Under the pieces are notes generated by a model, which ran no database searches, was not told where the DNA came from, and worked only from the letters and a program-made list of their open reading frames with translations. Below are positions 8,351 to 16,295 of a stretch of DNA of 64,000 bases, in pieces. Source of the DNA: Sulfidibacter corallicola (GTDB taxonomy: Bacteria > Acidobacteriota > Holophagae > Acanthopleuribacterales > Acanthopleuribacteraceae); contig NZ_CP071793.1 in assembly GCF_017498545.1 (NCBI RefSeq), forward strand, positions 8,798,256 to 8,862,255, in the 5' to 3' direction. The translations under genes and the position numbers were made by a program. How positions within the stretch are numbered: the stretch's first letter is position 1; each line of letters begins with the position of its first letter.

Positions 8351-10201
8351 GTGAAATTCAAGCTCAAGATGGTTTACAAGCTATTTTTCGCGATGTTGAT
8401 CAGCAGCGGCGCCGCACTCGTGCTCATGAGTATGTTCATGCAGTGGAGCCTCAATCAAGGCTTCCAGGAGTACCTCGACCGCCTGGACGTCGATGCGGAA
8501 CGCGATTTCGTCAATCGGTTGGCTACCGAATACGCCGTTCACGGCTGGCGTCGCCTCGAATCAAACCGCCAGGTGTGGCACGACCTGCGCGAAGGCAACT
8601 CATTTGGAACGGGAAGCGGCCATCGGCCGCCGCAACATTGGTTCGAAGACCCCACCCGATCGCGCGCGGATCGGCGCAGCGGCAATTTGGAGCCCGATCA
8701 CGGATGGGGGAGAGGTCCACGTGGCCCGCGCCGGCGCGAAGCCGATGCCGTCAGTCCGCAGTACGGCCCGCGCTCGCCGCGGGACCGCTTCGAGAACGAT
8801 ACTTCGGTGACGCTTCCCGAAACGAATGTGGCCAAAGTGGAAAACGGCGCACACGAGCTGGCCGCCAAGGGCGACGACAGTTTGCCCGAAACGAAACCGG
8901 ATCGAGCGGGATCGGCTGGTACGGCCACGGCTTCGGGTGAACGAGATTCAGGATTCGCCTCGACCTCGGGCGATCCCCGCAGCCGCGGCGGTTACGACCA
9001 GGGCTCGAATGGGGTCGACGATGATTCCACCGCCGACACGACCGCACGGAACGGAGCCTGGTCCTCGGACGGCAGGCGAGCCGTTGCGAGCGGGCGACGC
9101 GGCGGACGCGACCTACCGCCGCGTTACGTGTTGCTGGATGCCAACCACCGGCCGATTGCCGGACGCGCCATCAACCGCAAGGACCTATTGCTCGAACCGA
9201 TTCTGCACCAGGGTAACATCGTGGGTTACCTGGGCATCGGTCGGCGCGAAAACCCGATCACGGGCAACGATTATCGCTTCCTCGCCGATCAATACCGCAA
9301 GTTCTACATGTTCGGCGGGTTGGTTTTGGTGCTTGCCAGCCTGGTCTCCGTCTTTCTGGCGCGCCATTTTTCGAGTCCCATCAAATCCCTGGCCCGAGCC
9401 GCTCACGACCTGGCTTCCGGCGCCTACAAAACGCGGGTCGAAGTCAGTCGCGGCGACGAATTGGGGCAACTGGGGCAGGATTTCAATCACCTGGCCAATA
9501 CTCTCGCCCACAACCAGGAAGCACGCCAACGCTGGATCGCCGACATTTCTCACGAGCTGCGCACCCCTCTGGCCGTGATGCGCGGAGAACTGGAAGCGAT
9601 TCAAGACGGCGTCCGCCGGCCCGACGACGGCAGCATCAAGTCGCTTCACAACGAGGTGCTGTGCCTTTCCCAGATCGTCAACGACCTCTACGAACTCTCT
9701 CTTTCCGACCTGGGTGCACTCAATTATAAAAAGGAACCACTGCATCCCAGTGAAGTCTTGGATCAGGTGGTCCATCTTTACGAACCGCGGCTCGCCCGTC
9801 GCGAGCTTCAACTCGAGTACCACGCCAACCTGGGTGACGAGGTGGAAATCAGCGGCGATCACCAGCGCCTGACCCAACTGTTCTCGAACCTCCTGGAAAA
9901 CTGTTCGCGCTACACCAATGCCGGCGGAATGGTTCGGGTTACCGCCCGGATGAACGGCGAGGAGATCCTGGTGGGCATCGAGGACACCCCGCCCGGGGTT
10001 CCCGAGGAGATGCTGGGCAAACTGTTCGAGAGGTTGTTTCGCGCCGAGGTCTCTCGCAGCCGCAAACACGGCGGTGCGGGCCTGGGCCTCGCGATTTGCA
10101 AAAACATCGTGGAAGCCCATCAGGGCTCCATCGAAGCCAAGACTTCAGAACTGGGCGGCCTGGCCGTCTGGATTCACTTCCCGTTAGAAAGGTGGACATG
10201 A
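8351..10201 (+). CDS. baeS: BaeS-type envelope-stress sensor histidine kinase
   Basis: Encodes 616 residues from a GTG at 8351 with a weak RBS. TM1 is about residues 11-33 and TM2 about 317-340, followed by HAMP, HisKA with DISHELRTPLAVMRGELEAI (phospho-His near 402) and HATPase (N box LLENCSRYTN, G boxes DTPPGV and GGAGLGLAI). The cytoplasmic half matches Escherichia coli BaeS nearly motif for motif. The periplasmic region is unusual: about 280 residues instead of about 130, expanded by a low-complexity stretch (about 75-255) rich in R, G, D, S and P. The gene ends 1 nt before baeR, so the pair is co-translated. The likely role is sensing envelope damage or toxic compounds and phosphorylating BaeR. 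Confidence 0.92.
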   Translation: MKFKLKMVYKLFFAMLISSGAALVLMSMFMQWSLNQGFQEYLDRLDVDAERDFVNRLATEYAVHGWRRLESNRQVWHDLREGNSFGTGSGHRPPQHWFEDPTRSRADRRSGNLEPDHGWGRGPRGPRRREADAVSPQYGPRSPRDRFENDTSVTLPETNVAKVENGAHELAAKGDDSLPETKPDRAGSAGTATASGERDSGFASTSGDPRSRGGYDQGSNGVDDDSTADTTARNGAWSSDGRRAVASGRRGGRDLPPRYVLLDANHRPIAGRAINRKDLLLEPILHQGNIVGYLGIGRRENPITGNDYRFLADQYRKFYMFGGLVLVLASLVSVFLARHFSSPIKSLARAAHDLASGAYKTRVEVSRGDELGQLGQDFNHLANTLAHNQEARQRWIADISHELRTPLAVMRGELEAIQDGVRRPDDGSIKSLHNEVLCLSQIVNDLYELSLSDLGALNYKKEPLHPSEVLDQVVHLYEPRLARRELQLEYHANLGDEVEISGDHQRLTQLFSNLLENCSRYTNAGGMVRVTARMNGEEILVGIEDTPPGVPEEMLGKLFERLFRAEVSRSRKHGGAGLGLAICKNIVEAHQGSIEAKTSELGGLAVWIHFPLERWT

Positions 10202-10202
10202 C

Positions 10203-10901
10203 GTGAATGATCGTGACAACAGCGAAGCAGGAACTTTGGTGGTGGTCGCAGAGGACGAACCCAAGATCGCCAAGGTCTTGACCGATTACCTTTCCGCCCA
10301 CGGTTACGAAACGCACTGGATCGAAAACGGCAGCGAGGTCGTGGATTACGTGCGCAGCAGAAACCCCTCGCTTCTGCTCTTGGATGTGATGTTGCCGGGC
10401 AAGGACGGCATGAGCATCTGCAAGGAACTGCGAACCTTCACCCAGATGCCGATCTTGATGCTGACCGCACGCGTCGAAGAAGTGGACCGTATCCTGGGGC
10501 TCGAGCTGGGCGCCGACGACTACATTTGCAAACCCTTCAGTCCGCGCGAGGTCGTGGCTCGAGTGAAGACGGTCTTGCGGCGGGCGGCACCGCGCAGCGA
10601 GGAGCCCGAAGAGGAGAAGGTGTTCGCCGTGGACGAGGAGCGTCGCGAAATCCGGGTCAAGGGCAGCTTGCTGACCCTGACACCCAACGAGTACACCCTG
10701 TTGCGGGTGCTCATTAAGCAACCAGGCCGCGTATTCACGCGCGACCAGTTGGTGGACAATCTCTACGACGATTTCCGCGCGGTCACCGATCGCACCATCG
10801 ACAGCCACATCAAGAACCTGCGCAAGAAGATCACGGCGGTGATGCCGGGAACGGAAGTGATCCGATCCGTGTACGGGGTGGGGTACAAGCTGCAGTTGTA
10901 A
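10203..10901 (+). CDS. baeR: BaeR-type response regulator (OmpR/PhoB family)
   Basis: Encodes 232 residues from a GTG at 10203, one base after the baeS stop. The receiver domain (about 12-125) has the acidic pair EDE, the phospho-acceptor in LLLDVMLPG, T in LTAR and K in CKPFSP. The winged-helix DNA-binding domain (about 140-230) has the diagnostic DRTIDSHIKNLRKKI and IRSVYGVGYK. The segments LGADDYICKPFSPREVVARVK and LYDDFRAVTDRTIDSHIKNL are almost identical to enterobacterial BaeR, so orthology is well supported. Its usual targets are efflux and chaperone genes; no such target is adjacent here. Confidence 0.94.
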   Translation: MNDRDNSEAGTLVVVAEDEPKIAKVLTDYLSAHGYETHWIENGSEVVDYVRSRNPSLLLLDVMLPGKDGMSICKELRTFTQMPILMLTARVEEVDRILGLELGADDYICKPFSPREVVARVKTVLRRAAPRSEEPEEEKVFAVDEERREIRVKGSLLTLTPNEYTLLRVLIKQPGRVFTRDQLVDNLYDDFRAVTDRTIDSHIKNLRKKITAVMPGTEVIRSVYGVGYKLQL

Positions 10902-11227
10902 CGGCGCGCGTCCGGCTGCCGAAGAATCCAGGACACCGGGTCGAACCTCCGAGCGTCGAAGCGTCGCGTTCGGGTGCGATCGAAATCGGCCCGGTCGACA
11001 CCGGCAAGTATCGAGGTAACGCCTGTCCATTGCCAAAAAGCGCGAAGCGACCCCCGCCTGGCTCAACGACGGGCGTTTTCGCGGGATTCCCGAAAGCGGA
11101 GAGCGGCACGGCCGTTGATCGGGCAGGGCCGGTATGGCCGCTGGCTCGACGCTTCGAAGCGATCAGGGCCGGACAGGAACAAAACACCAAAGAGCGACGC
11201 ACCAATGGAAGCAGGCGCTTCGGAACC

Positions 11228-11269
11228 GGCCATGCCATACCGGCCGTGCCATACCGGCCGTGCCATACC
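11228..11269. repeat. Three tandem copies of a 14-bp unit
   Basis: The unit GTGCCATACCGGCC is repeated three times back to back (first copy with ATG for GTG). A related GGTATGGCC occurs in opposite orientation about 100 bp upstream, so longer RNA could fold. Confidence 0.7.
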
Positions 11270-11492
11270 AACTGCGGCGACGCCCCTATCGTGGATGTGA
11301 GAACTCCCAAGTGATTCGTTTCGATTAGGTTTCGATCTGAAACCCAGTGGTCGGTATGCCTAAGACCTGTGTTCCGGTGGTTCGGCAATCCGACCATCGG
11401 CACTCCGGATCTCGGCATGAGTGGCGTATATGTACCTGAAACGGAAGGTCGATGCCCTTTTGGACGAAAGTCACTCATTCGTGTCGCGTCAC

Positions 11493-11608
11493 TTCGACGC
11501 GTTGATCCAGCGGATCAACCTACCGGGCCTTACCCTTCTCTCGGCTTGCGGGTTCTCTTCGCGATGAGGCTTCGACGCGTTGATCCAGCGGATCAACCTA
11601 CCGGGCAT
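11493..11608. repeat. Two copies of the palindrome repeat, core GTTGATCCAGCGGATCAAC
   Basis: Copies begin at 11493 and 11571 (78-bp period) and share about 36 identical bases: TTCGACGC, then the palindrome GTTGATCCAGCGGATCAAC, then CTACCGGGC. The layout (TTCGA box, palindrome, CTAC-GGGC box) equals that of the elements at 24.6-26.4 kb and 38.4-41 kb, but with a different stem sequence. Confidence 0.8.
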
Positions 11609-11753
11609 CACGACCCTCTCGACAGGCGGGAACTGTGATGTCGCATGACATCGCGGGGAACCGGGTCCCTTCCGGCACGTAAATCGGGACGTCCGTCCCT
11701 AGATGTCGACCCCCCGGTGGAAAGCCCTCCCAAAAGAAAAAGTGAATCATAAG

Positions 11754-11780
11754 TCACTTGCACTCGTATGCAATGAGTGA
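11754..11780 (+). promoter_or_regulatory. Imperfect inverted repeat upstream of lon
   Basis: TCACT/AGTGA arms (11754-11758 and 11776-11780) enclose TTGCA/TGCAA (11758-11762 and 11769-11773), 36 bp before the lon ATG. The block is AT-rich in contrast to its surroundings. It may be an operator for a stress regulator; it does not match the CIRCE or HAIR consensus. Confidence 0.35.
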
Positions 11781-11815
11781 TTTACTTATTGAAAAATTGA
11801 GTGAGGTGCTATCAC

Positions 11816-14257
11816 ATGAGTGAACAGCTCGACACTAAAGATGAGATCCACACCTACCCGCTCTTGGCTCTCAAGAATGTCGTCGTTTTTCCCGAAACCC
11901 CCAAGTCCCTCTTCTTCAACCGCCCACAGTCACTCGAAGCCATCAAGGAAGCCGTGACCCGCAAGCGGCCTGTGCTTGTCGTCACCATGAAGTCTCCCGA
12001 TCGCGACGTGAAATCGCGCGACGATCTACACCAGATGGGCGTCATCGGCCGCATCGCAAAGGTTCAGCGCCTGCCCAACGGCGCGGTTCAGGCCCTGCTC
12101 GAACCCAGCCAAAGGGCCTCCGTTCTGGCCGTCGACCTGAATGGCCCCTTCTTTACCGCCAAGGCCCGCCCGGTCTCCTCGCGCGAATCCGCCGATCTGG
12201 AACTGCCCCAACTGGTCCAGGCCCTGAAACACGAGGTCTTCAACCATCTGGACATGGAGAAAAAGCACCAGCAGATCCAATGGAACGAGGAGTTGGACCG
12301 CAAGGACGTCCCCGCCGGTCGTTTCGCCGACGCCGTGGCGCCGATGCTCAACGCCTCGCTCGACGAACTCCAAGACATCCTTGAAACGCTGGATACCCGC
12401 GAACGGGTGGAAAAGGTCTACACCCTGCTCTACAAGGAAATCCAGCAACGCAAGTTCGAGAAGGATCTGAAGGCCCGTATCGAGGAACAGGTCGGCAAGC
12501 GTCAAAAGGAATACTTCCTCAACGAACAGATGCGCGCCATTCAGGAAGAGATGGGTGAATCGCCCGAGAACGCCGAGTTCGACGCCATCGCCAAGGCAAT
12601 CGAGGAAGCCGAAATGCCCGAGGCGGTTCGCGAAACGGCCGAAAAGGAATTGGCCAAGCTCCGTCGAATCGGCCTGCAGTCCCACGAGGCGACCCCGGTG
12701 CGCAACTACCTGGATTGGTTGACCAGTGTGCCCTGGTCCAAGGCCACCGAGGACAATCTCTCGGTCCACCACACCGAGGAAATCCTGAACGAGGACCACT
12801 ACGGCCTGGACAAACCCAAGGAGCGGATCATCGAGTACCTGGCCGTCAGCCAGGCGGTCGGCGCGCTCAAGGGTCCCATCATCTGCCTTTCCGGACCTCC
12901 GGGCGTGGGCAAGACCTCGTTCGCCAAGAGCATCGCCCGTTCCCTGGGCCGCGAATTCGCGCGCATCAGCCTGGGTGGCGTGCGTGACGAGGCCGAAATC
13001 CGAGGCCATCGACGCACCTATATCGGCGCCATGCCCGGCAAGATCATCCAAACCATGAAGAAGGTCAAAACCGTCAACCCCGTGCTCTTGTTGGACGAGA
13101 TCGACAAGATCAGCAACTACTTCGGCGGCGGTCCCACCGCGGCCTTGCTGGAAGTCCTCGATCCCGAGCAGAACCATACCTTTATGGACCACTACCTCGA
13201 AGTGGAGTACGACCTTTCCAAGGTGCTGTTCATCTGCACCGCCAACGACCTGGGCACCGTTCCGCTGCCCTTGCGCGACCGCATGGAAATTATCGAACTC
13301 AGTGGCTACACCGAGTTGGAAAAGGTCCACATCGCCAATCGCTACCTGATTCCCAAACAGATGAAAGAAAACGGCCTGGTCGACGATCAGCTCCAGATTC
13401 CCGGCAAGCTGTTGCTGGAAGTCATTCGTGGCTACACCCGTGAAGCCGGCGTACGCGGCCTGGACCGGACGATTTCCAAACTGTGCCGCAAGGCGGTCAC
13501 CGATCGCCTCAAGTCCGGCAAGGAGAAGAAAATCCGTTTGACCCGGCGCAAGGTCCAGAACTATCTGGGCATCGCCCCGTTTTCGCACCAAAAGCTGGAG
13601 CAGGAGAACATGCCGGGCATGGTCACCGGTCTGGCGTGGACCTCGGTGGGCGGGGAAACCCTCTCGATCGAAGTCCAGGCGATGAAGGGAACCGGCAAAC
13701 TGAGCCTCACCGGCAAGCTCGGCGATGTCATGAAAGAGTCGGCCCAAGCGGCGCTGTCCTACGTCCGCGCCAACGCCAACGACCTGGGCATCTACGGCAA
13801 ATCGTTCAAGAACATGGACATCCACATCCACGTACCGGCGGGTGGGACGCCCAAGGACGGACCCTCCGCCGGCATCGCGCTGGCCGGGGGCCTGGTTTCG
13901 GCGCTCACCGGCATCCCGATTCACTGGAACGTGGGGTTGACCGGTGAAATCACCTTGCGTGGCAACGTGTTGCCCATCGGCGGCCTGAAGGAGAAGTTGA
14001 TGGCCGCCCTGCGCGCCAACCTGGACAAGGTCCTGATTCCCGTCCAGAACGAAAAGGACCTGGCCGAGGTTCCGGCCGAGATTCGCGATCGGTTGCAAAT
14101 CGTCACGGTCAAGCACGTGAGCGAAGTGTTCCCGGTCCTGCTCGAACACCTGCCGATTCCCGTCAAGGAACCCGAAGGCGAGAACTCCGAGCGACAGGGC
14201 GCGTTCGTGCCCGATCGCATCGAGTCCGGCTCGAGCCAACCCTCCGGAATGGACTGA
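11816..14257 (+). CDS. lon: ATP-dependent Lon protease
   Basis: Encodes 813 residues. The ATG at 11816 is preferred over the in-frame GTG at 11801 because GAGGTG sits 7 nt upstream. The LAN substrate-recognition domain (about 15-205) is followed by the AAA+ module with Walker A GPPGVGKTS (about 362-370), Walker B LLLDEID (about 425) and a sensor-2 arginine region, then the S16 protease domain with catalytic Ser in PKDGPSAG (about 685) and catalytic Lys in GGLKEKL (about 728). All key residues are present and the length is normal, so this is a functional cytoplasmic quality-control protease. A strong terminator follows. Confidence 0.97.
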   Translation: MSEQLDTKDEIHTYPLLALKNVVVFPETPKSLFFNRPQSLEAIKEAVTRKRPVLVVTMKSPDRDVKSRDDLHQMGVIGRIAKVQRLPNGAVQALLEPSQRASVLAVDLNGPFFTAKARPVSSRESADLELPQLVQALKHEVFNHLDMEKKHQQIQWNEELDRKDVPAGRFADAVAPMLNASLDELQDILETLDTRERVEKVYTLLYKEIQQRKFEKDLKARIEEQVGKRQKEYFLNEQMRAIQEEMGESPENAEFDAIAKAIEEAEMPEAVRETAEKELAKLRRIGLQSHEATPVRNYLDWLTSVPWSKATEDNLSVHHTEEILNEDHYGLDKPKERIIEYLAVSQAVGALKGPIICLSGPPGVGKTSFAKSIARSLGREFARISLGGVRDEAEIRGHRRTYIGAMPGKIIQTMKKVKTVNPVLLLDEIDKISNYFGGGPTAALLEVLDPEQNHTFMDHYLEVEYDLSKVLFICTANDLGTVPLPLRDRMEIIELSGYTELEKVHIANRYLIPKQMKENGLVDDQLQIPGKLLLEVIRGYTREAGVRGLDRTISKLCRKAVTDRLKSGKEKKIRLTRRKVQNYLGIAPFSHQKLEQENMPGMVTGLAWTSVGGETLSIEVQAMKGTGKLSLTGKLGDVMKESAQAALSYVRANANDLGIYGKSFKNMDIHIHVPAGGTPKDGPSAGIALAGGLVSALTGIPIHWNVGLTGEITLRGNVLPIGGLKEKLMAALRANLDKVLIPVQNEKDLAEVPAEIRDRLQIVTVKHVSEVFPVLLEHLPIPVKEPEGENSERQGAFVPDRIESGSSQPSGMD

Positions 14258-14284
14258 GGCTGGCGACGAAACCCGTGCAAAAGG

Positions 14285-14317
14285 AGCCGCGCAGGAGATC
14301 CCTGCGCGGCTTTTTTT
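14285..14317. terminator. Bidirectional terminator between lon and the decarboxylase
   Basis: A perfect 11-bp stem AGCCGCGCAGG/CCTGCGCGGCT with loop AGATC is followed by seven T on the plus strand. It lies exactly between the two convergent genes, and its T-tract overlaps the last codon of the decarboxylase. On the minus strand the A-rich GCAAAAGG gives a weaker tail. Confidence 0.9.
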
Positions 14318-15777
14318 CAGGCGAGGCTTCGGGCGATCTCGTCGAGCTTGATCAGCGTTTCGTGAATTTCCGAAACCTCGGTGCGTGGATTGATGGTGCA
14401 CATGCGAATCACCGTCCTTTCGCGTAAGCGAGTGTGAATCACCATGCCATAGCCCTCCTGGTTGAATTGGTCCACGATGGCCTCGTTAAGGGCGTTTCGT
14501 TCGTCTTCCCGGGTTCCTGGCGGGGCGTAGCGCAGCGTGAGCACCGCGAGTTTGGCCTGCGTGACCACTTCCCAATTGGGTAGGGTGCGTGCCGCACGTT
14601 CCGCCTCTTCGGCCAGGTACATGCCCCAATCCTGGGCCTTGCCAAAGGACTCGGCCCCAAAAATCTTGAGCGACAACCACAATTTCAGGACGCGAAAGTC
14701 ACGGGTCAATTGAATGCCGTAATCGCAAAAATTGCGTTCGAGCGAGTCGTCTACCAGTTTCAGGTATTCGGCGCGGTACTGGAACGTGCGCCGCAGGTGA
14801 ACGCCTTCACGAACGATCAGGCACCCGCAGGAATAGGGTTGGAACATCCACTTGTGCGGGTCCATCCCGATCGAGTTCACGCGATCGAGTCCGGCGAGCA
14901 TCTCCCGACCTCGGGTCGAAAAGATGGAGCCGGCACCGTAGGCGCCGTCCGCGTGGAGCCACATGCCTTCTTCTTCGCAGAAGTCGGCGGCTCCCTGGAT
15001 CGGATCGATGCTGCCGGTGTTGGTCGTGCCCGTGTTGATCACGAGGCAGAAGGGACGCATACCGGCCTTGCGGTCGCGCCTCACTGCTTCGGCAAGGGCG
15101 TTCAGGTCGAGTGTGTAGTCTTCCAGAGAGGGCAAGCGGCGAATGTTTTCACGAGGAAAACCCAGCAACCAAAGGTCGCGGTCAATGGATTTGTGTGTTT
15201 GATCGGAGCAGTAGATGGTTGCGTCGGCGGTCTTGTTGTCCAACAGCGCGTTGCGTGCCGTGGCCATGGCCACCAGACCGGCCTCGCTGCCACCACTGAG
15301 GAAAACCCCTCGCGCTTGGGCGGGAAAGCCGCAAAGGGTGCGTAACCAGTCGATGACGATCAGTTCGATCTCGGCGGCACCGGCTCCGCCGATCCAGGTT
15401 CCGGAGAATACGTTGAATCCATTGGTGAGGCATTCCGCGACCGCTCCGGGGAAATTACCCGGTCCCGGAACGAAAGCGAAAAAGCGCGGATGGTCGTGAT
15501 GGGTGATGTTGGAAAAGACGCGGTTCTGCACGTCGTCCAGCACGTATTCTGGCGGACTGCCCTCGAGGGGCAGGCGATCGTTGAGCAATTGGTCGAGGAC
15601 GGATTCGCTCTTGTAGTTCATCACTTTTTTTTCGCGGATCTGGGTCAAATGGCGGATGACCATGTCGATGGCTTGGTAGCCGAGCCGTCGCATTTGATCT
15701 TCGGAGAGTTCGAGATGGCGGTTCAGAGTCGATGCCCGACCGGAAGTCACCTCCGAAAGATTGGGAGCCAAGGCCAT
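14317..15777 (-). CDS. Group II pyridoxal-phosphate-dependent decarboxylase
   Basis: Encodes 486 residues; the ATG at 15777 has GGAGG 6 nt upstream. The fold pattern is that of aromatic-amino-acid/glutamate/diaminobutyrate decarboxylases: the Gly-rich LSGGSEAGL (about 160), the PLP-ring stacking and Asp region HADGAYG (about 275) and the Schiff-base lysine in MDPHKWMFQP (about 306). The N-terminal MRRLGYQAIDM and HHDHPRFFAFVPGPG are typical of the aromatic-L-amino-acid decarboxylase branch. It would release CO2 from an amino acid to give an amine; the substrate cannot be fixed from sequence. It stands alone and is convergent with lon. Confidence 0.92.
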   Translation of the reverse strand: MALAPNLSEVTSGRASTLNRHLELSEDQMRRLGYQAIDMVIRHLTQIREKKVMNYKSESVLDQLLNDRLPLEGSPPEYVLDDVQNRVFSNITHHDHPRFFAFVPGPGNFPGAVAECLTNGFNVFSGTWIGGAGAAEIELIVIDWLRTLCGFPAQARGVFLSGGSEAGLVAMATARNALLDNKTADATIYCSDQTHKSIDRDLWLLGFPRENIRRLPSLEDYTLDLNALAEAVRRDRKAGMRPFCLVINTGTTNTGSIDPIQGAADFCEEEGMWLHADGAYGAGSIFSTRGREMLAGLDRVNSIGMDPHKWMFQPYSCGCLIVREGVHLRRTFQYRAEYLKLVDDSLERNFCDYGIQLTRDFRVLKLWLSLKIFGAESFGKAQDWGMYLAEEAERAARTLPNWEVVTQAKLAVLTLRYAPPGTREDERNALNEAIVDQFNQEGYGMVIHTRLRERTVIRMCTINPRTEVSEIHETLIKLDEIARSLA

Positions 15778-16295
15778 GAAAAACCTCCAATGGGAAAGAG
15801 AAAGGGTCAGATGAACTTTTCGGTAATGGCATTTGTGACCTAAATTTTATTCTGTGATTTTTTTGAAAATATACCTATGTAAACAAGTGTCACATAACCA
15901 AAATTTAAACGTATCTCAAGGTTTTCGCGGTTTGAAATCCTTTCAAAAGAGTCGTGTTCTAGTCTGAATTTCGGCCACAACGCAATCGATACCAACCCGA
16001 TGAAAAGATTGATAATGGTTACGTGCACCTTTGCTTATATTCAATTTTTGATGAAAAAAAATCTCACGACCAGTGCGAAAATCGCTGTAATCGATCGATC
16101 GTGAGGGTTCGTCATGAATTCCGATTCGAATCATTTTTGAACGATTTATGCGAATTTCAGCTCGACGCAATGCTGAAAAAAACCGAATTTCACCTGAAGA
16201 AGAGTTAGGGAAGCGTTGACGTGTTTGGTTCATCGGGACCACTCTCGACCATGAGGTGATGGCGGTGTCCCGTCAAAACCCTGGCTGGATCGGGG
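15778..16295. other. AT-rich intergenic strip without a gene
   Basis: About 520 bp, visibly more AT-rich than the rest of the window, with many homopolymer A/T runs. Short frames on both strands have no RBS and no recognisable product. It borders the ATPase/iSTAND pair and may mark the edge of an acquired block. Confidence 0.5.

Larger units (their letters stand above)
10902..11815. other. Gene-poor repeat strip between baeR and lon
   Basis: About 900 bp without a credible gene. It holds a 14-bp tandem repeat (11228-11269), two copies of the palindrome repeat family with a 78-bp period (11493-11608) and the AT-rich upstream region of lon. Small frames here lack RBS and codon bias. Confidence 0.6.

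Noticed and set aside
12026..14401. A 791-residue open frame antisense to lon
   Set aside because: It is the mirror of a strongly coding GC-rich gene; the translation is low in family signatures, has no RBS and overlaps the whole of a certain gene. The same holds for the long antisense frames over the propeller kinases, the PhoX gene and the M43 genes.
16023..16242. Small frames of 61-99 residues in the AT-rich strip
   Set aside because: No RBS, no codon bias and no recognisable product on either strand.
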